A DNA stretch of 64,000 nt from Actibacterium ureilyticum (GTDB lineage: Bacteria > Pseudomonadota > Alphaproteobacteria > Rhodobacterales > Rhodobacteraceae): positions 20,514 through 84,513 of the forward strand of contig NZ_NSBT01000043.1 of the NCBI RefSeq assembly GCF_002285435.1, given 5' to 3'. A program made the translations under genes and the position numbers. Every line of letters begins with the position of its first letter. The stretch's first letter is position 1. Below are positions 7,939-16,723 of the stretch, in pieces. A model generated the notes under the pieces. That model searched no databases and had not been told where the DNA came from. It saw only the letters and a list, made by a program, of their open reading frames with translations.

Positions 7939-10900
7939 ATGAGCCATCTGCTCGACAAACTGAACTTCTTCCAGAGCAAGGAACTGGAGCAATTCTCCGA
8001 CGGTTGGGGTCAGACCACCCGCGAGAACCGCGACTGGGAAGACACCTACAGAAACCGCTGGCGGCACGACAAGATCGTGCGCTCGACGCACGGGGTGAAC
8101 TGCACCGGGTCGTGTTCGTGGAAGATCTACGTCAAGTCCGGCATCGTCACCTGGGAGACGCAGCAGACCGATTATCCGCGCACCCGTGCGGGCCTGCCCA
8201 ACCACGAACCGCGCGGCTGCGCGCGGGGAGCCTCCTACAGCTGGTATCTCTATTCCGCGAACCGGGTGAAGAACCCGTTGATCCGTGGTGCGCTGATGCG
8301 GGCGTGGCGAAAGATGCGCGAGACGATGACGCCGGTGGCCGCCTGGGCCGCGATCCAGGGCGATCCCGCCCTGCGCAATTCGATCAACAAAACGCGGGGC
8401 AAAGGCGGCTTCGTGCGGGCCACCTGGGACGAAGCGACCGAGATCATCGCCGCCGCCAACGCCTACACGGCCAAGACCTACGGGCCCGACCGCGTGTTCG
8501 GCTTCTCGCCGATCCCGGCCATGTCGATGGTCAGCTACGCCGCCGGTTCACGCTACCTGAGCCTGCTGGGCGGCACCTGCATGTCGTTCTACGACTGGTA
8601 CTGCGACCTGCCGCCAGCTTCCCCCCAGACCTGGGGCGAACAGACCGACGTTCCGGAATCGGCCGACTGGTACAATGCAGGTTTCCTGATGCTTTGGGGC
8701 TCGAACGTGCCCCAGACCCGGACACCCGACGCCCATTTCTACACCGAGGTCCGCTATCGCGGCACCAAGTCGGCCGTGGTCAGCCCCGACTATTCGGAAG
8801 CCGCCAAGTTCGGCGACATCTGGCTGAACCCGCAGGCGGGCACCGACGCGGCGCTGGCAATGGCGATGGGTCACGTGATCCTGCGCGAATTCCACCTCGA
8901 CCGGCAGGCCGAGTATTTCGAGGAGTATGCCCGCAAGTACACGGACATGCCGATGCTCGTTCGGCTCGACGAAAAGGACGGGCATCTGGTGCCGGGCCGG
9001 ATGCTGCGCGCCGACGACTTCGACGGCAAGCTGGGCGAGGCCAACAACCCCGACTGGAAGACGGTCGCCTACGACGAGGCGTCGGGCCAGATCGTCGCGC
9101 CCAACGGGTCCATCGGGTTCCGCTGGGGCGAAGAAGGCAAGTGGAACCTCGAAGAGAAAGCGAAGGGCGCTGAAAGCAAGCTGCGCCTGAGCCAGATCCT
9201 CGACGGCGACCACGACGAGGTTGTCGGTGTCGACTTCCCTTATTTCGGCGGTGCGGCCACGGGCGATTTCGTGAAATGCGATCACCCCGAGGTGTTGACC
9301 CGGAACATTCCGGCGCGCCGCGTGAAACTCGCCGACGGGTCCGAGGCGCTGGTTGCCACCGTTTTTGACCTCTTCTGCGCCAACTACGGGCTCGACCGGG
9401 GTCTTGGTGGTGACTGGGTGTCCAAGGATTTCAACGACGACAGTCCCTACACCCCCGCCTGGGCCGAAAAGATCACCGGCGTTGAGAGGGAGAAAATCAT
9501 CGCGGTCGCCCGCGAATTCGCCGGCAACGCCGAAAAGACCCATGGCAAGTCCATGGTCATCCTCGGGGCCGGTCTGAACCACTGGTACCACATGGACATG
9601 AACTACCGCGGCATCATCAACATGCTGGTGATGTGCGGCTGCATCGGGCAGGAGGGCGGCGGCTGGTCGCACTACGTGGGGCAGGAAAAGCTGCGCCCGC
9701 AGACCGGATGGCAGCCCCTTGCCTTCGCGCTCGACTGGAACCGCCCGCCGCGGCACATGAACTCCACCTCCTGCTGGTACGCGCATACCGACCAGTGGCG
9801 CTATGAGACGCTGCGCGCCGGTGAAATCCTGTCGCCCACGGCGCCCGAAGGCGACTGGGACATCTCCCTGATCGACTACAACATCCGGGCCGAACGGATG
9901 GGCTGGCTGCCCTCGGCCCCGCAACTCAAGACCAATCCTCTGGAAGTCTCGAAAGCCGCAAAGAAGGCTGGGAAGGAGATCAAGGACTACGTCGCCGAAC
10001 AGCTGAAATCCGGCGATCTGGAAATGTCGTGTCAGGATCCGGACGCCCCGGAAAACTGGCCGCGCAACCTGTTTGTCTGGCGCTCGAACCTGCTGGGGTC
10101 GTCCGGCAAGGGACACGAGTACTTCCTCAAGCACCTCTTGGGCACCGACCACGGGGTGATGGGCAAGGACCTTGGCGAGGAAGGCGGCGTGATGCCGAAG
10201 GAGGCCGTCTGGCATGACGAAGCGCCGAAGGGCAAGCTCGACCTGCTGGTCTGCATCGACTTCCGCATGTCCACGACGGCGGTGTATTCCGACATCGTCC
10301 TGCCGACGGCCAGCTGGTACGAAAAAGACGACCTCAACACCTCGGACATGCACCCGTTCATCCACCCCCTTCAGGCGGCGGTGGACCCGGCCTACGAAAG
10401 CAAGTCGGACTGGGAGATCTTCAAGTCGATCGCCCGGAAGTTCAGCGAAGTGGCGCCCGAGGTGCTCGGCGTGGAGACCGACATCGTCCAGCTGCCGCTT
10501 CTCCATGACACCGCCGCCGAACTGGCACAGGCCCATGTGAAGGACTGGAAGAAGGGCGAATGCGACCTGATCCCCGGCAAGACTGCGCCGAACTACATCG
10601 CGGTCGAGCGGGATTATCCCAACCTCTACAAGAAGTTCACCTCGGTCGGGCCGCTGCTGGAAAAGCTCGGCAACGGTGGCAAGGGGATCAACTGGGACAC
10701 CAAGACCGAGGTCAAGCATCTGCGCGACCTGAACGGGGTCGTGCTGGACGAGGGCGTGTCCAAGGGCCAGCCGAAACTCGAAACCGCCATCGACGCGGCC
10801 GAGATGATCCTGATGCTCGCCCCGGAAACCAACGGCGAAGTGGCCGTGAAGGCCTGGGAAGAACTTGAGAAGCCCACGGGGCAGCACCATGCCCACCTCG

Positions 10901-11697
10901 CGGAGGGCGCCCATCACACCAAGATCCGCTTCCGCGACATCGCCGCGCAACCGCGCAAGATCATCTCGTCGCCCACATGGTCAGGCATCGAGAGCGAGGA
11001 GGTCTGCTACAACGCTGGCTACACCAACGTCCACGAACTCATCCCGTGGCGCACCCTGACGGGCCGCCAGCAACTCTATCAGGATCACGAATGGATGCGC
11101 GCCTTCGGCGAGGGTTTCGTCAGCTATCGCCCGCCGGTGGACCTGAAGACCATCACCGCGGCCGTCAACAACGACGCGGCCGAGGGCAGCCCGCACGTGG
11201 TGCTGAACTTCATCACGCCCCACCAGAAATGGGGCATCCACAGCACCTACACCGACAACCTCTTGATGCTGACGCTGAACAGGGGTGGCCCGGTGGTCTG
11301 GATGTCCGAGGTGGACGCGAAGAAGGCCGGGCTGGTCGATAACGACTGGGTCGAGGCCTACAACACGAACGGCGCGCTGACCGCGCGGGTGGTGGTGTCC
11401 CAGCGGATCAAGCAGGGGACGCTGTTCATGTATCACGCGCAGGAAAAGATCGTGAACACGCCCGGTTCGGAAAAGACCGGCAATCGCGGCGGCATCCACA
11501 ACTCGGTAACCCGCGCCACCCTGAAACCCACGCACATGATCGGCGGCTACGCGCAGCTGTCCTACGGCTTCAACTACTACGGCACCGTGGGCAGCAACCG
11601 CGACGAGTTCGTGATCGTGCGGAAAATGAAGAAGATCGACTGGCTCGACAAACCCGCAAGCCGGTCCGCAACCCAGAACGTGGAGGCAGCGGAATGA
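7939..11697 (+). CDS. narG: NarG, respiratory nitrate reductase alpha subunit
   Basis: 1252 aa, the expected length. The ATG at 7939 follows AAAGGA and gives the classic start (MSHLLDKLNFFQSKELEQF). The FS0 cluster motif HGVNCTGSCSWKIYVKSG is intact, as is SFYDWYCDLPPASPQTWG, which contains the Asp ligand of molybdenum in NarG. Similarity to E. coli NarG is high throughout (RDWEDTYRNRWRHDKIVRST; NVPQTRTPDAHFYTEVRY). It binds Mo-bisMGD and reduces nitrate to nitrite at the cytoplasmic face, taking electrons from NarH. It overlaps narH by 4 bp (ATGA). The long antisense frame here is only a shadow. Confidence 0.98.
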   Translation: MSHLLDKLNFFQSKELEQFSDGWGQTTRENRDWEDTYRNRWRHDKIVRSTHGVNCTGSCSWKIYVKSGIVTWETQQTDYPRTRAGLPNHEPRGCARGASYSWYLYSANRVKNPLIRGALMRAWRKMRETMTPVAAWAAIQGDPALRNSINKTRGKGGFVRATWDEATEIIAAANAYTAKTYGPDRVFGFSPIPAMSMVSYAAGSRYLSLLGGTCMSFYDWYCDLPPASPQTWGEQTDVPESADWYNAGFLMLWGSNVPQTRTPDAHFYTEVRYRGTKSAVVSPDYSEAAKFGDIWLNPQAGTDAALAMAMGHVILREFHLDRQAEYFEEYARKYTDMPMLVRLDEKDGHLVPGRMLRADDFDGKLGEANNPDWKTVAYDEASGQIVAPNGSIGFRWGEEGKWNLEEKAKGAESKLRLSQILDGDHDEVVGVDFPYFGGAATGDFVKCDHPEVLTRNIPARRVKLADGSEALVATVFDLFCANYGLDRGLGGDWVSKDFNDDSPYTPAWAEKITGVEREKIIAVAREFAGNAEKTHGKSMVILGAGLNHWYHMDMNYRGIINMLVMCGCIGQEGGGWSHYVGQEKLRPQTGWQPLAFALDWNRPPRHMNSTSCWYAHTDQWRYETLRAGEILSPTAPEGDWDISLIDYNIRAERMGWLPSAPQLKTNPLEVSKAAKKAGKEIKDYVAEQLKSGDLEMSCQDPDAPENWPRNLFVWRSNLLGSSGKGHEYFLKHLLGTDHGVMGKDLGEEGGVMPKEAVWHDEAPKGKLDLLVCIDFRMSTTAVYSDIVLPTASWYEKDDLNTSDMHPFIHPLQAAVDPAYESKSDWEIFKSIARKFSEVAPEVLGVETDIVQLPLLHDTAAELAQAHVKDWKKGECDLIPGKTAPNYIAVERDYPNLYKKFTSVGPLLEKLGNGGKGINWDTKTEVKHLRDLNGVVLDEGVSKGQPKLETAIDAAEMILMLAPETNGEVAVKAWEELEKPTGQHHAHLAEGAHHTKIRFRDIAAQPRKIISSPTWSGIESEEVCYNAGYTNVHELIPWRTLTGRQQLYQDHEWMRAFGEGFVSYRPPVDLKTITAAVNNDAAEGSPHVVLNFITPHQKWGIHSTYTDNLLMLTLNRGGPVVWMSEVDAKKAGLVDNDWVEAYNTNGALTARVVVSQRIKQGTLFMYHAQEKIVNTPGSEKTGNRGGIHNSVTRATLKPTHMIGGYAQLSYGFNYYGTVGSNRDEFVIVRKMKKIDWLDKPASRSATQNVEAAE

Positions 11698-13220
11698 GAG
11701 TTCGTGCACAAATCGGAAAGGTCCTGAACCTCGACAAATGCATCGGGTGTCACACCTGCTCGGTCACCTGCAAGAATGTGTGGACGACGCGCGAAGGTGT
11801 CGAATACGCGTGGTTCAACAACGTCGAGACCAAGCCCGGCACCGGCTATCCGACGGACTGGGAAAACCAGAAGCGCTGGAACGGCGGCTGGGTCCGCTCT
11901 GCCTCGGGCAAGCTGCATCCCAAGCAGGGCAGCAAATGGCGGATTCTGGCGAACATCTTCGCCAACCCGTCGATGCCCGAGATCGACGACTACTACGAAC
12001 CGTTCGATTTCGACTACGACCACCTGAAGTCCGCGCCCGACATGACCGCGTTCCCGACTGCGCGCCCCCGGTCGAAGATTACGGGCGAGCGGATGGAGAA
12101 GATCGAGAAGGGTCCGAACTGGGAGGAAATTCTCGGCGGCGAATTCTCGAAGCGGTCTCAGGACTACAACTTCGATCAGGTGCAGAAGGACATCTATGGA
12201 GAGTATGAAAACACCTTCATGATGTATCTGCCGCGGCTCTGCGAGCATTGCCTCAACCCGACCTGCTCGGCGTCCTGTCCCTCGGGTGCCATCTACAAGC
12301 GCGAGGAGGACGGCATCGTCCTGATCGATCAGGAGAAGTGCCGCGGCTGGCGGATGTGCATCTCGGGTTGTCCTTACAAGAAGGTCTATTACAACTGGGA
12401 TACCGGCAAATCCGAGAAATGCACCTTCTGCTATCCGCGGATCGAGTCCGGCCAGCCCACGGTCTGTTCAGAAACCTGTGTCGGGCGCATTCGCTACCTG
12501 GGCGTGATCCTTTATGACGCAGACAAGATCGAAGCTGCGGCCAGCGCCGAGCGCGAGACCGATCTCTACGGCGCGCAACTGGATGTGTTCCTCGATCCGA
12601 ACGACCCCGAGGTGATTGCCGCCGCCCGCCGCGACGGCGTGCCGGAGGACTGGATCGAGGCGGCGAAGGTAAGCCCGGTTTGGAAGATGGCGATGGACTG
12701 GAAGGTCGCCTTCCCGCTGCACCCGGAATACCGGACGCTGCCAATGGTGTGGTACATCCCGCCGCTCAGCCCGATCCAGAATGCCGCTCAGGCCGGACAG
12801 ATCGCGATGAGCGACCAGATGCCCGACGTGCGGTCCCTGCGCATCCCCGTCAAATACCTCGCCAACATGCTGACGGCGGGCGACGAGGAGCCGATCGTTC
12901 ACGCTCTCGAACGCATGTCGGCGATGCGGCTCTACATGCGGGCCCTCAGCGTTGACGGCGTGCGGGACGAGGTGATCGCCGCCCGGGTCGGCATGTCCGG
13001 CCGGGTGATCGAGGACATGTATAAGATCATGGCTATCGCCGATTACGAGGATCGTTTCGCGATCCCCACGGCGCACCGCGAACAGAACGAGCATGGCGCC
13101 GATATTCGCGGCGGCTGCGGCTTCACCGATGGCAACGGCTGTTCCACCGGAGAAAGCGGCAAGACGACGCTCTTCGGCGGCAAGAAGAAGAAATTCGCCC
13201 TTCCGCAGGAGACTTTCTGA
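11694..13220 (+). CDS. narH: NarH, nitrate reductase beta (iron-sulfur) subunit
   Basis: 508 aa. It shows the four Cys groups of NarH: CIGCHTCSVTCKN (about 16-28), CEHCLNPTCSASCPSGA (about 183-199), CRGWRMCISGCPYKK (about 216-230), where a Trp replaces one Cys as in the [3Fe-4S] centre, and CTFCYPRIESGQPTVCSETC (about 243-262). It carries electrons from the NarI hemes to NarG. The start overlaps the narG stop (ATGA) and its stop overlaps the narJ start (TGATG), so the genes are translationally coupled. Confidence 0.98.
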   Translation: MRVRAQIGKVLNLDKCIGCHTCSVTCKNVWTTREGVEYAWFNNVETKPGTGYPTDWENQKRWNGGWVRSASGKLHPKQGSKWRILANIFANPSMPEIDDYYEPFDFDYDHLKSAPDMTAFPTARPRSKITGERMEKIEKGPNWEEILGGEFSKRSQDYNFDQVQKDIYGEYENTFMMYLPRLCEHCLNPTCSASCPSGAIYKREEDGIVLIDQEKCRGWRMCISGCPYKKVYYNWDTGKSEKCTFCYPRIESGQPTVCSETCVGRIRYLGVILYDADKIEAAASAERETDLYGAQLDVFLDPNDPEVIAAARRDGVPEDWIEAAKVSPVWKMAMDWKVAFPLHPEYRTLPMVWYIPPLSPIQNAAQAGQIAMSDQMPDVRSLRIPVKYLANMLTAGDEEPIVHALERMSAMRLYMRALSVDGVRDEVIAARVGMSGRVIEDMYKIMAIADYEDRFAIPTAHREQNEHGADIRGGCGFTDGNGCSTGESGKTTLFGGKKKKFALPQETF

Positions 13221-13933
13221 TGCTGGACCGTTCCCTGAAAGCCCTGTCGCTGATCCTGAGCTATCCCTCGCGGGAACTTCAGGAGGCGATGCCCGACATC
13301 GGAGCCGTCCTTGCTGACGATCGCCGCATCACCGCCGAGACACGGGCTGCGCTGCGCTCGTTGACCAATGGCTTCGCAGACGCCGATCTCTACGATCTGC
13401 AGGAGAGCTATGTGATGCTCTTCGACAGGTCGCGAACGCTATCGCTCAATCTCTTCGAGCACGTTCATGGCGAAAGCCGGGACCGCGGCGGCGCAATGGT
13501 CAGCCTGATCGAGACCTACCGGGCGGGCGGGTTCGAGCCCGCCACCTCGGAACTGCCGGATCACTTGCCGGTGTTGCTGGAATTCCTGTCGACGCGTCCC
13601 TTCGCAGAAGTGCAGGAAACCTTGGCGGACGCGGCGCATATCCTCGATGCTCTCGCGGCCCGGCTTGTCCGGCGCGACAGCGGGTATGCTGCCGCGTTCG
13701 CCGCGCTTTCCCAGCTCGCCGACACGCAGGCCGACGCCGAAGCGGTGGCCGACATGCTGGCCCAGCCCGATGATGACCCGACCGATCTCGCGGCGCTCGA
13801 TGCCGTTTGGGAGGAAACCGAAGTTGCGTTCGGCCCCGATCCGAACGCAGGTTGCCCGCAAGTCCGCGACATGCTCGCGGCGATGGACAAACCGAGCCGC
13901 CGCGCGACGGATGCGCAGCTCGTGACCGAATAA
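13220..13933 (+). CDS. narJ: NarJ, nitrate reductase assembly chaperone
   Basis: 237 aa, typical of the NarJ/TorD chaperone family: all helical, with LSLILSYPSRELQEAM at the start and the family's YVMLFDRSRTLSLNLFEHVHG segment around residues 67-87, followed by SRDRGGAMVSL. It binds apo-NarG and helps insert the Mo cofactor and Fe-S cluster and attach the complex to NarI. It has a good SD (AGGAG) and starts on the narH stop codon. Confidence 0.96.
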   Translation: MLDRSLKALSLILSYPSRELQEAMPDIGAVLADDRRITAETRAALRSLTNGFADADLYDLQESYVMLFDRSRTLSLNLFEHVHGESRDRGGAMVSLIETYRAGGFEPATSELPDHLPVLLEFLSTRPFAEVQETLADAAHILDALAARLVRRDSGYAAAFAALSQLADTQADAEAVADMLAQPDDDPTDLAALDAVWEETEVAFGPDPNAGCPQVRDMLAAMDKPSRRATDAQLVTE

Positions 13934-13944
13934 TGGAGGCAGAC

Positions 13945-14712
13945 ATGCATAACTTTCTTTTTGGGATTTATCCTTACATCGCGCTGTCCGTTCTTCTGAT
14001 CGGATCGGTCGTGCGCTACGAACGTGACCCCTTTACGTGGAAATCCTCGTCGAGCCAGATGCTACGCCGCAAGCAGTTGATCATCGGTTCGATCCTGTTT
14101 CATGTTGGTGTCCTGGTGATCTTTGTCGGACATCTCGTTGGCCTGCTGACCCCAATCGCAATCTTCGACGCCATCGGCATCAGCCACGGGGCAAAGCAGC
14201 TTCTGGCCGTGATCGCTGGCGGCATCGCCGGTGTCATGGCCCTCGTGGGCGGTGGGATGCTCATGCACCGCCGCTGGACCGACCCGCGCATTCGCAAGAC
14301 GTCCAGCTTTGCTGACATCGCCATTCTGGCGCTGCTGCTGGCACAATTGGTGCTTGGTTTGGGGACGGTGTTCGTGTCGCTCCAGCATCTCGACGGTCAC
14401 GAAATGACTAAGTTCATGTCCTGGGCACAGGGCATATTCACCTTCCGGTCCGGCGCTGCGGCGCAAATCGAGGATGTGGCCCTGATCTTCAAGCTGCACC
14501 TGTTCCTAGGGCTGACGATCTTCTTAGTCTTCCCGTTTACAAGGCTGGTCCATATCGCTTCGGGCATCTTCGCACCGCTGCGTTATCTGTTCTTGCGGGC
14601 AGGCTATCAGCTTGTCCGTTCGCGGCGGCATCGCCCGCTCGAAGAACGCCGCCGCGCCTATGACAAGGTGCAAGCCAAGCGCGGTCCTTCCGCCACGACG
14701 CCAGCGGAGTAA
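13945..14712 (+). CDS. narI: NarI, nitrate reductase gamma subunit (cytochrome b)
   Basis: 255 aa from the ATG at 13945 (SD GGAGG). The frame is open upstream inside narJ, but this start gives the standard NarI N terminus (MHNFLFGIYPYIALSVLLIG). It has five membrane helices. Heme-binding His pairs are seen in FHVGVLVIFVGHLVGL (helix 2) and HLFLGLTIFLVFPFTRLVH (helix 5). NarI oxidises quinol at the periplasmic side and passes electrons inward through two b hemes. The tail beyond residue 225 is basic and cytoplasmic. Confidence 0.97.
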   Translation: MHNFLFGIYPYIALSVLLIGSVVRYERDPFTWKSSSSQMLRRKQLIIGSILFHVGVLVIFVGHLVGLLTPIAIFDAIGISHGAKQLLAVIAGGIAGVMALVGGGMLMHRRWTDPRIRKTSSFADIAILALLLAQLVLGLGTVFVSLQHLDGHEMTKFMSWAQGIFTFRSGAAAQIEDVALIFKLHLFLGLTIFLVFPFTRLVHIASGIFAPLRYLFLRAGYQLVRSRRHRPLEERRRAYDKVQAKRGPSATTPAE

Positions 14713-14717
14713 GCCAG

Positions 14718-15515
14718 ATGAACGTGGCCCTGTTTCCCGATGTCGTCGTGAACGGCGAAACCATCCCCTCGGCGGCAATCGCTGCCGAGGCACAAAACCA
14801 CGACGCACCGAAAGGAAAACCCGGCATTGCCTGGCGCAAAGCGGCCAATGCTGTGGCGGTGCGGACCCTGCTGTTACAAGAAGCGCGCCGACGCGACTTG
14901 CAGCCGGTGCCTTTGGAGGTCGATCCGGGCCGGTTCGAGACAGACGAGGAGGCCCTCATAAGGGATCTCCTCGAAACTGCCCTAAGCGTTGCACCGCCAT
15001 CGGACGAATCTGTGTACAAGGAATGGACCCGCGATCCCTCCCGCTTTCGGTCGCCGCCACTTTGGGAGGTTTCGCATATTCTGTGTGCCTGCGACCCTCG
15101 CGATGATAAACAAAAGAAAGCGGCCAAAGCCCGTGCGACCGATCTTGCCGATCGCGCAAGCGCCAACCCTAGCGACTTTGCGAAGCTCGCGAAGGACAAT
15201 AGCGATTGCGGCTCGAAATCATCCGGCGGTGCCTTGGGTCAGGTGGGGCCCGGCGATACCGTGCCGGAATTTGAAGAGGCGTTGCGCAAACTCACTGAAG
15301 GGCAAATTACCGCCCAGCCCGTCCTCACTCGCTATGGCTGGCACATCATCCGCATGGACGCCATCGCAGACGGTGCCGAGCTGCCGTTTGAAATCGTGCG
15401 TCCCAAACTCGCAGAGGCAATGGAAAAGGCGGCTTGGGCCCGTGAGGCCCGGTCCTTTGTCACACGTTTGGTCGCGACGGCCACCATTTCTGGCGCGGAT
15501 CTTCAATCAGTCTAG
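14718..15515 (+). CDS. Parvulin-type peptidyl-prolyl isomerase (NifM/PpiC-like)
   Basis: 265 aa. The N-terminal half is a helical domain; the C-terminal half (about 105-215) is a parvulin rotamase domain with VSHILCACDP, FAKLAKDNSDC, SGGALGQVGPGDTVPEFEEA and TRYGWHIIRMD. No signal peptide is visible, so it probably acts in the cytoplasm. It starts 5 bp after narI with GGAG upstream, clearly in the operon. PPIases in this position are common after narI in alphaproteobacteria and are thought to help nitrate reductase maturation; NifM does this for the nitrogenase Fe protein. Role here is inferred. Confidence 0.85.
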   Translation: MNVALFPDVVVNGETIPSAAIAAEAQNHDAPKGKPGIAWRKAANAVAVRTLLLQEARRRDLQPVPLEVDPGRFETDEEALIRDLLETALSVAPPSDESVYKEWTRDPSRFRSPPLWEVSHILCACDPRDDKQKKAAKARATDLADRASANPSDFAKLAKDNSDCGSKSSGGALGQVGPGDTVPEFEEALRKLTEGQITAQPVLTRYGWHIIRMDAIADGAELPFEIVRPKLAEAMEKAAWAREARSFVTRLVATATISGADLQSV

Positions 15516-15529
15516 ACCGGGAGGTCATC

Positions 15530-16087
15530 ATGAAGAATGAATTGTCGAACATCCGCCGAGGCAACGTCGATATTGAGCCGACCAACCTCGAACTGATGGA
15601 AAACCCTCTTGAATTCATCAAGGAAGACCATATGCACATGCGGTCGGTCTGTGAGTCAATTGACCATCTCGCGCAAGCAGAAGTGCCAGATCGAGTGCAG
15701 TTATCCAGGATCATCTCCTTCTTGGAACATGAAATCGGCCTGCTGATTCACGATGAAGACGATGACCTCCGTGAATTGCTTCTCAAAAGATGCTTGCCGG
15801 AAGACAACATTGCTTCGACTCTCGACCGGCTGAAGGACGAGCACGTATTGCTCTCTGGTATGCTTCCCCTCTTGAAGTCGCATCTGGCAAGTATTCGGGA
15901 CGACGAGCGTGCGGCCACAGAGCCCGAGGCGGACGATCTTCGAGAATTTGCTGATCGCTTGCGTAGACACCTGCTGGTCGAAAACGCAATCATTCTTCCC
16001 TTGGCACGGGTCCGGTTGACCAATGATGATATCGTTCAGTTGCGGAACGCGATGATCAGGCGCCGCATCGAAGACATGCAGGCCTGA
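15530..16087 (+). CDS. Hemerythrin-domain protein
   Basis: 185 aa, good SD (GGGAGG) before ATG 15530. The HHE pattern of metal ligands is seen as IKEDHMHMRSVCESI (about 27-41), FLEHEIGLLIHDEDDDL (about 64-80), KDEHVLLSGML (about 102-112) and RRHLLVENAIILP (about 144-156). Such proteins bind a di-iron centre and in denitrifiers are linked to NO or oxygen sensing or scavenging, or to Fe-S repair. It lies between the PPIase and carbonic anhydrase genes in the nar operon. Precise role unknown. Confidence 0.85.
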   Translation: MKNELSNIRRGNVDIEPTNLELMENPLEFIKEDHMHMRSVCESIDHLAQAEVPDRVQLSRIISFLEHEIGLLIHDEDDDLRELLLKRCLPEDNIASTLDRLKDEHVLLSGMLPLLKSHLASIRDDERAATEPEADDLREFADRLRRHLLVENAIILPLARVRLTNDDIVQLRNAMIRRRIEDMQA

Positions 16088-16090
16088 ATA

Positions 16091-16723
16091 ATGCTGGAAA
16101 CGCTGATCAACAATAACATTGCATGGTCCGGTGAACAGCATGAAGCTGATCCAGGATATTTTTCCCGTCTCGCAGAAATACAGGAACCAGAATTTTTCTG
16201 GATCGGCTGTTCAGACAGCCGCGTTCCCGCAAATGTAGTCGCGGGCCTCGACCCAGGAGAGGTGTTTGTCCACCGCAACGTCGCCAATGTAGTTCATTCC
16301 AGCGACATGAACCTCCTCTCAGCACTGGAATTCGCAGTTGAGGCGCTGAGAGTCCGCGAGATAATCGTCTGCGGCCATTACGGCTGTGGCGGTGTGAAGG
16401 CCGCAACCGAGGATCTGCCACACGGTCTGGCCGATCACTGGCTCGAGCCGATCCGGCGCCTGGCCCGCGCTTACGCGGTCGATTTGGGGCGCGAACCCGA
16501 CCTCGAAGGACAACGTGACCGGCTGGCCGAACTGAACGTCGTCGAAGGCGTTCGGCGTGTCTGCGAAACGCCGATCCTTCAGAGGGCATGGCGCCGCGGA
16601 GCTGATGTCCGCGTGCACGGCCTGATCTACGGGCTCAAGGACGGGCGCCTGCGCGACCTCGATTGCAGCATCGGGCCCGGGCATTTCCAGCCTACCCAGT
16701 CCGCCGAAGAGGCAGCACAATGA
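16091..16723 (+). CDS. can: Beta-carbonic anhydrase
   Basis: 210 aa. The zinc site is complete: CSDSRVPANVV (Cys and the Asp-Arg dyad, about 40-50) and HYGCGGVKAA (His and Cys, about 98-107). The opening LINNNIAWS resembles the E. coli Can start. It converts CO2 and water to bicarbonate in the cytoplasm. The SD is weak, 3 bp after the hemerythrin gene, and its stop overlaps the moeA start (ATGA). Carbonic anhydrase is not a standard member of nar operons; supplying bicarbonate or handling proton balance during anaerobic growth are guesses. Confidence 0.93.
   Translation: MLETLINNNIAWSGEQHEADPGYFSRLAEIQEPEFFWIGCSDSRVPANVVAGLDPGEVFVHRNVANVVHSSDMNLLSALEFAVEALRVREIIVCGHYGCGGVKAATEDLPHGLADHWLEPIRRLARAYAVDLGREPDLEGQRDRLAELNVVEGVRRVCETPILQRAWRRGADVRVHGLIYGLKDGRLRDLDCSIGPGHFQPTQSAEEAAQ

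Noticed and set aside
8548..10950. 800-aa open frame on the minus strand opposite narG
   Set aside because: A shadow of narG caused by GC-rich codon use; His/Arg/Gly-rich composition, no SD or known motif, and the sense frame is a textbook NarG.
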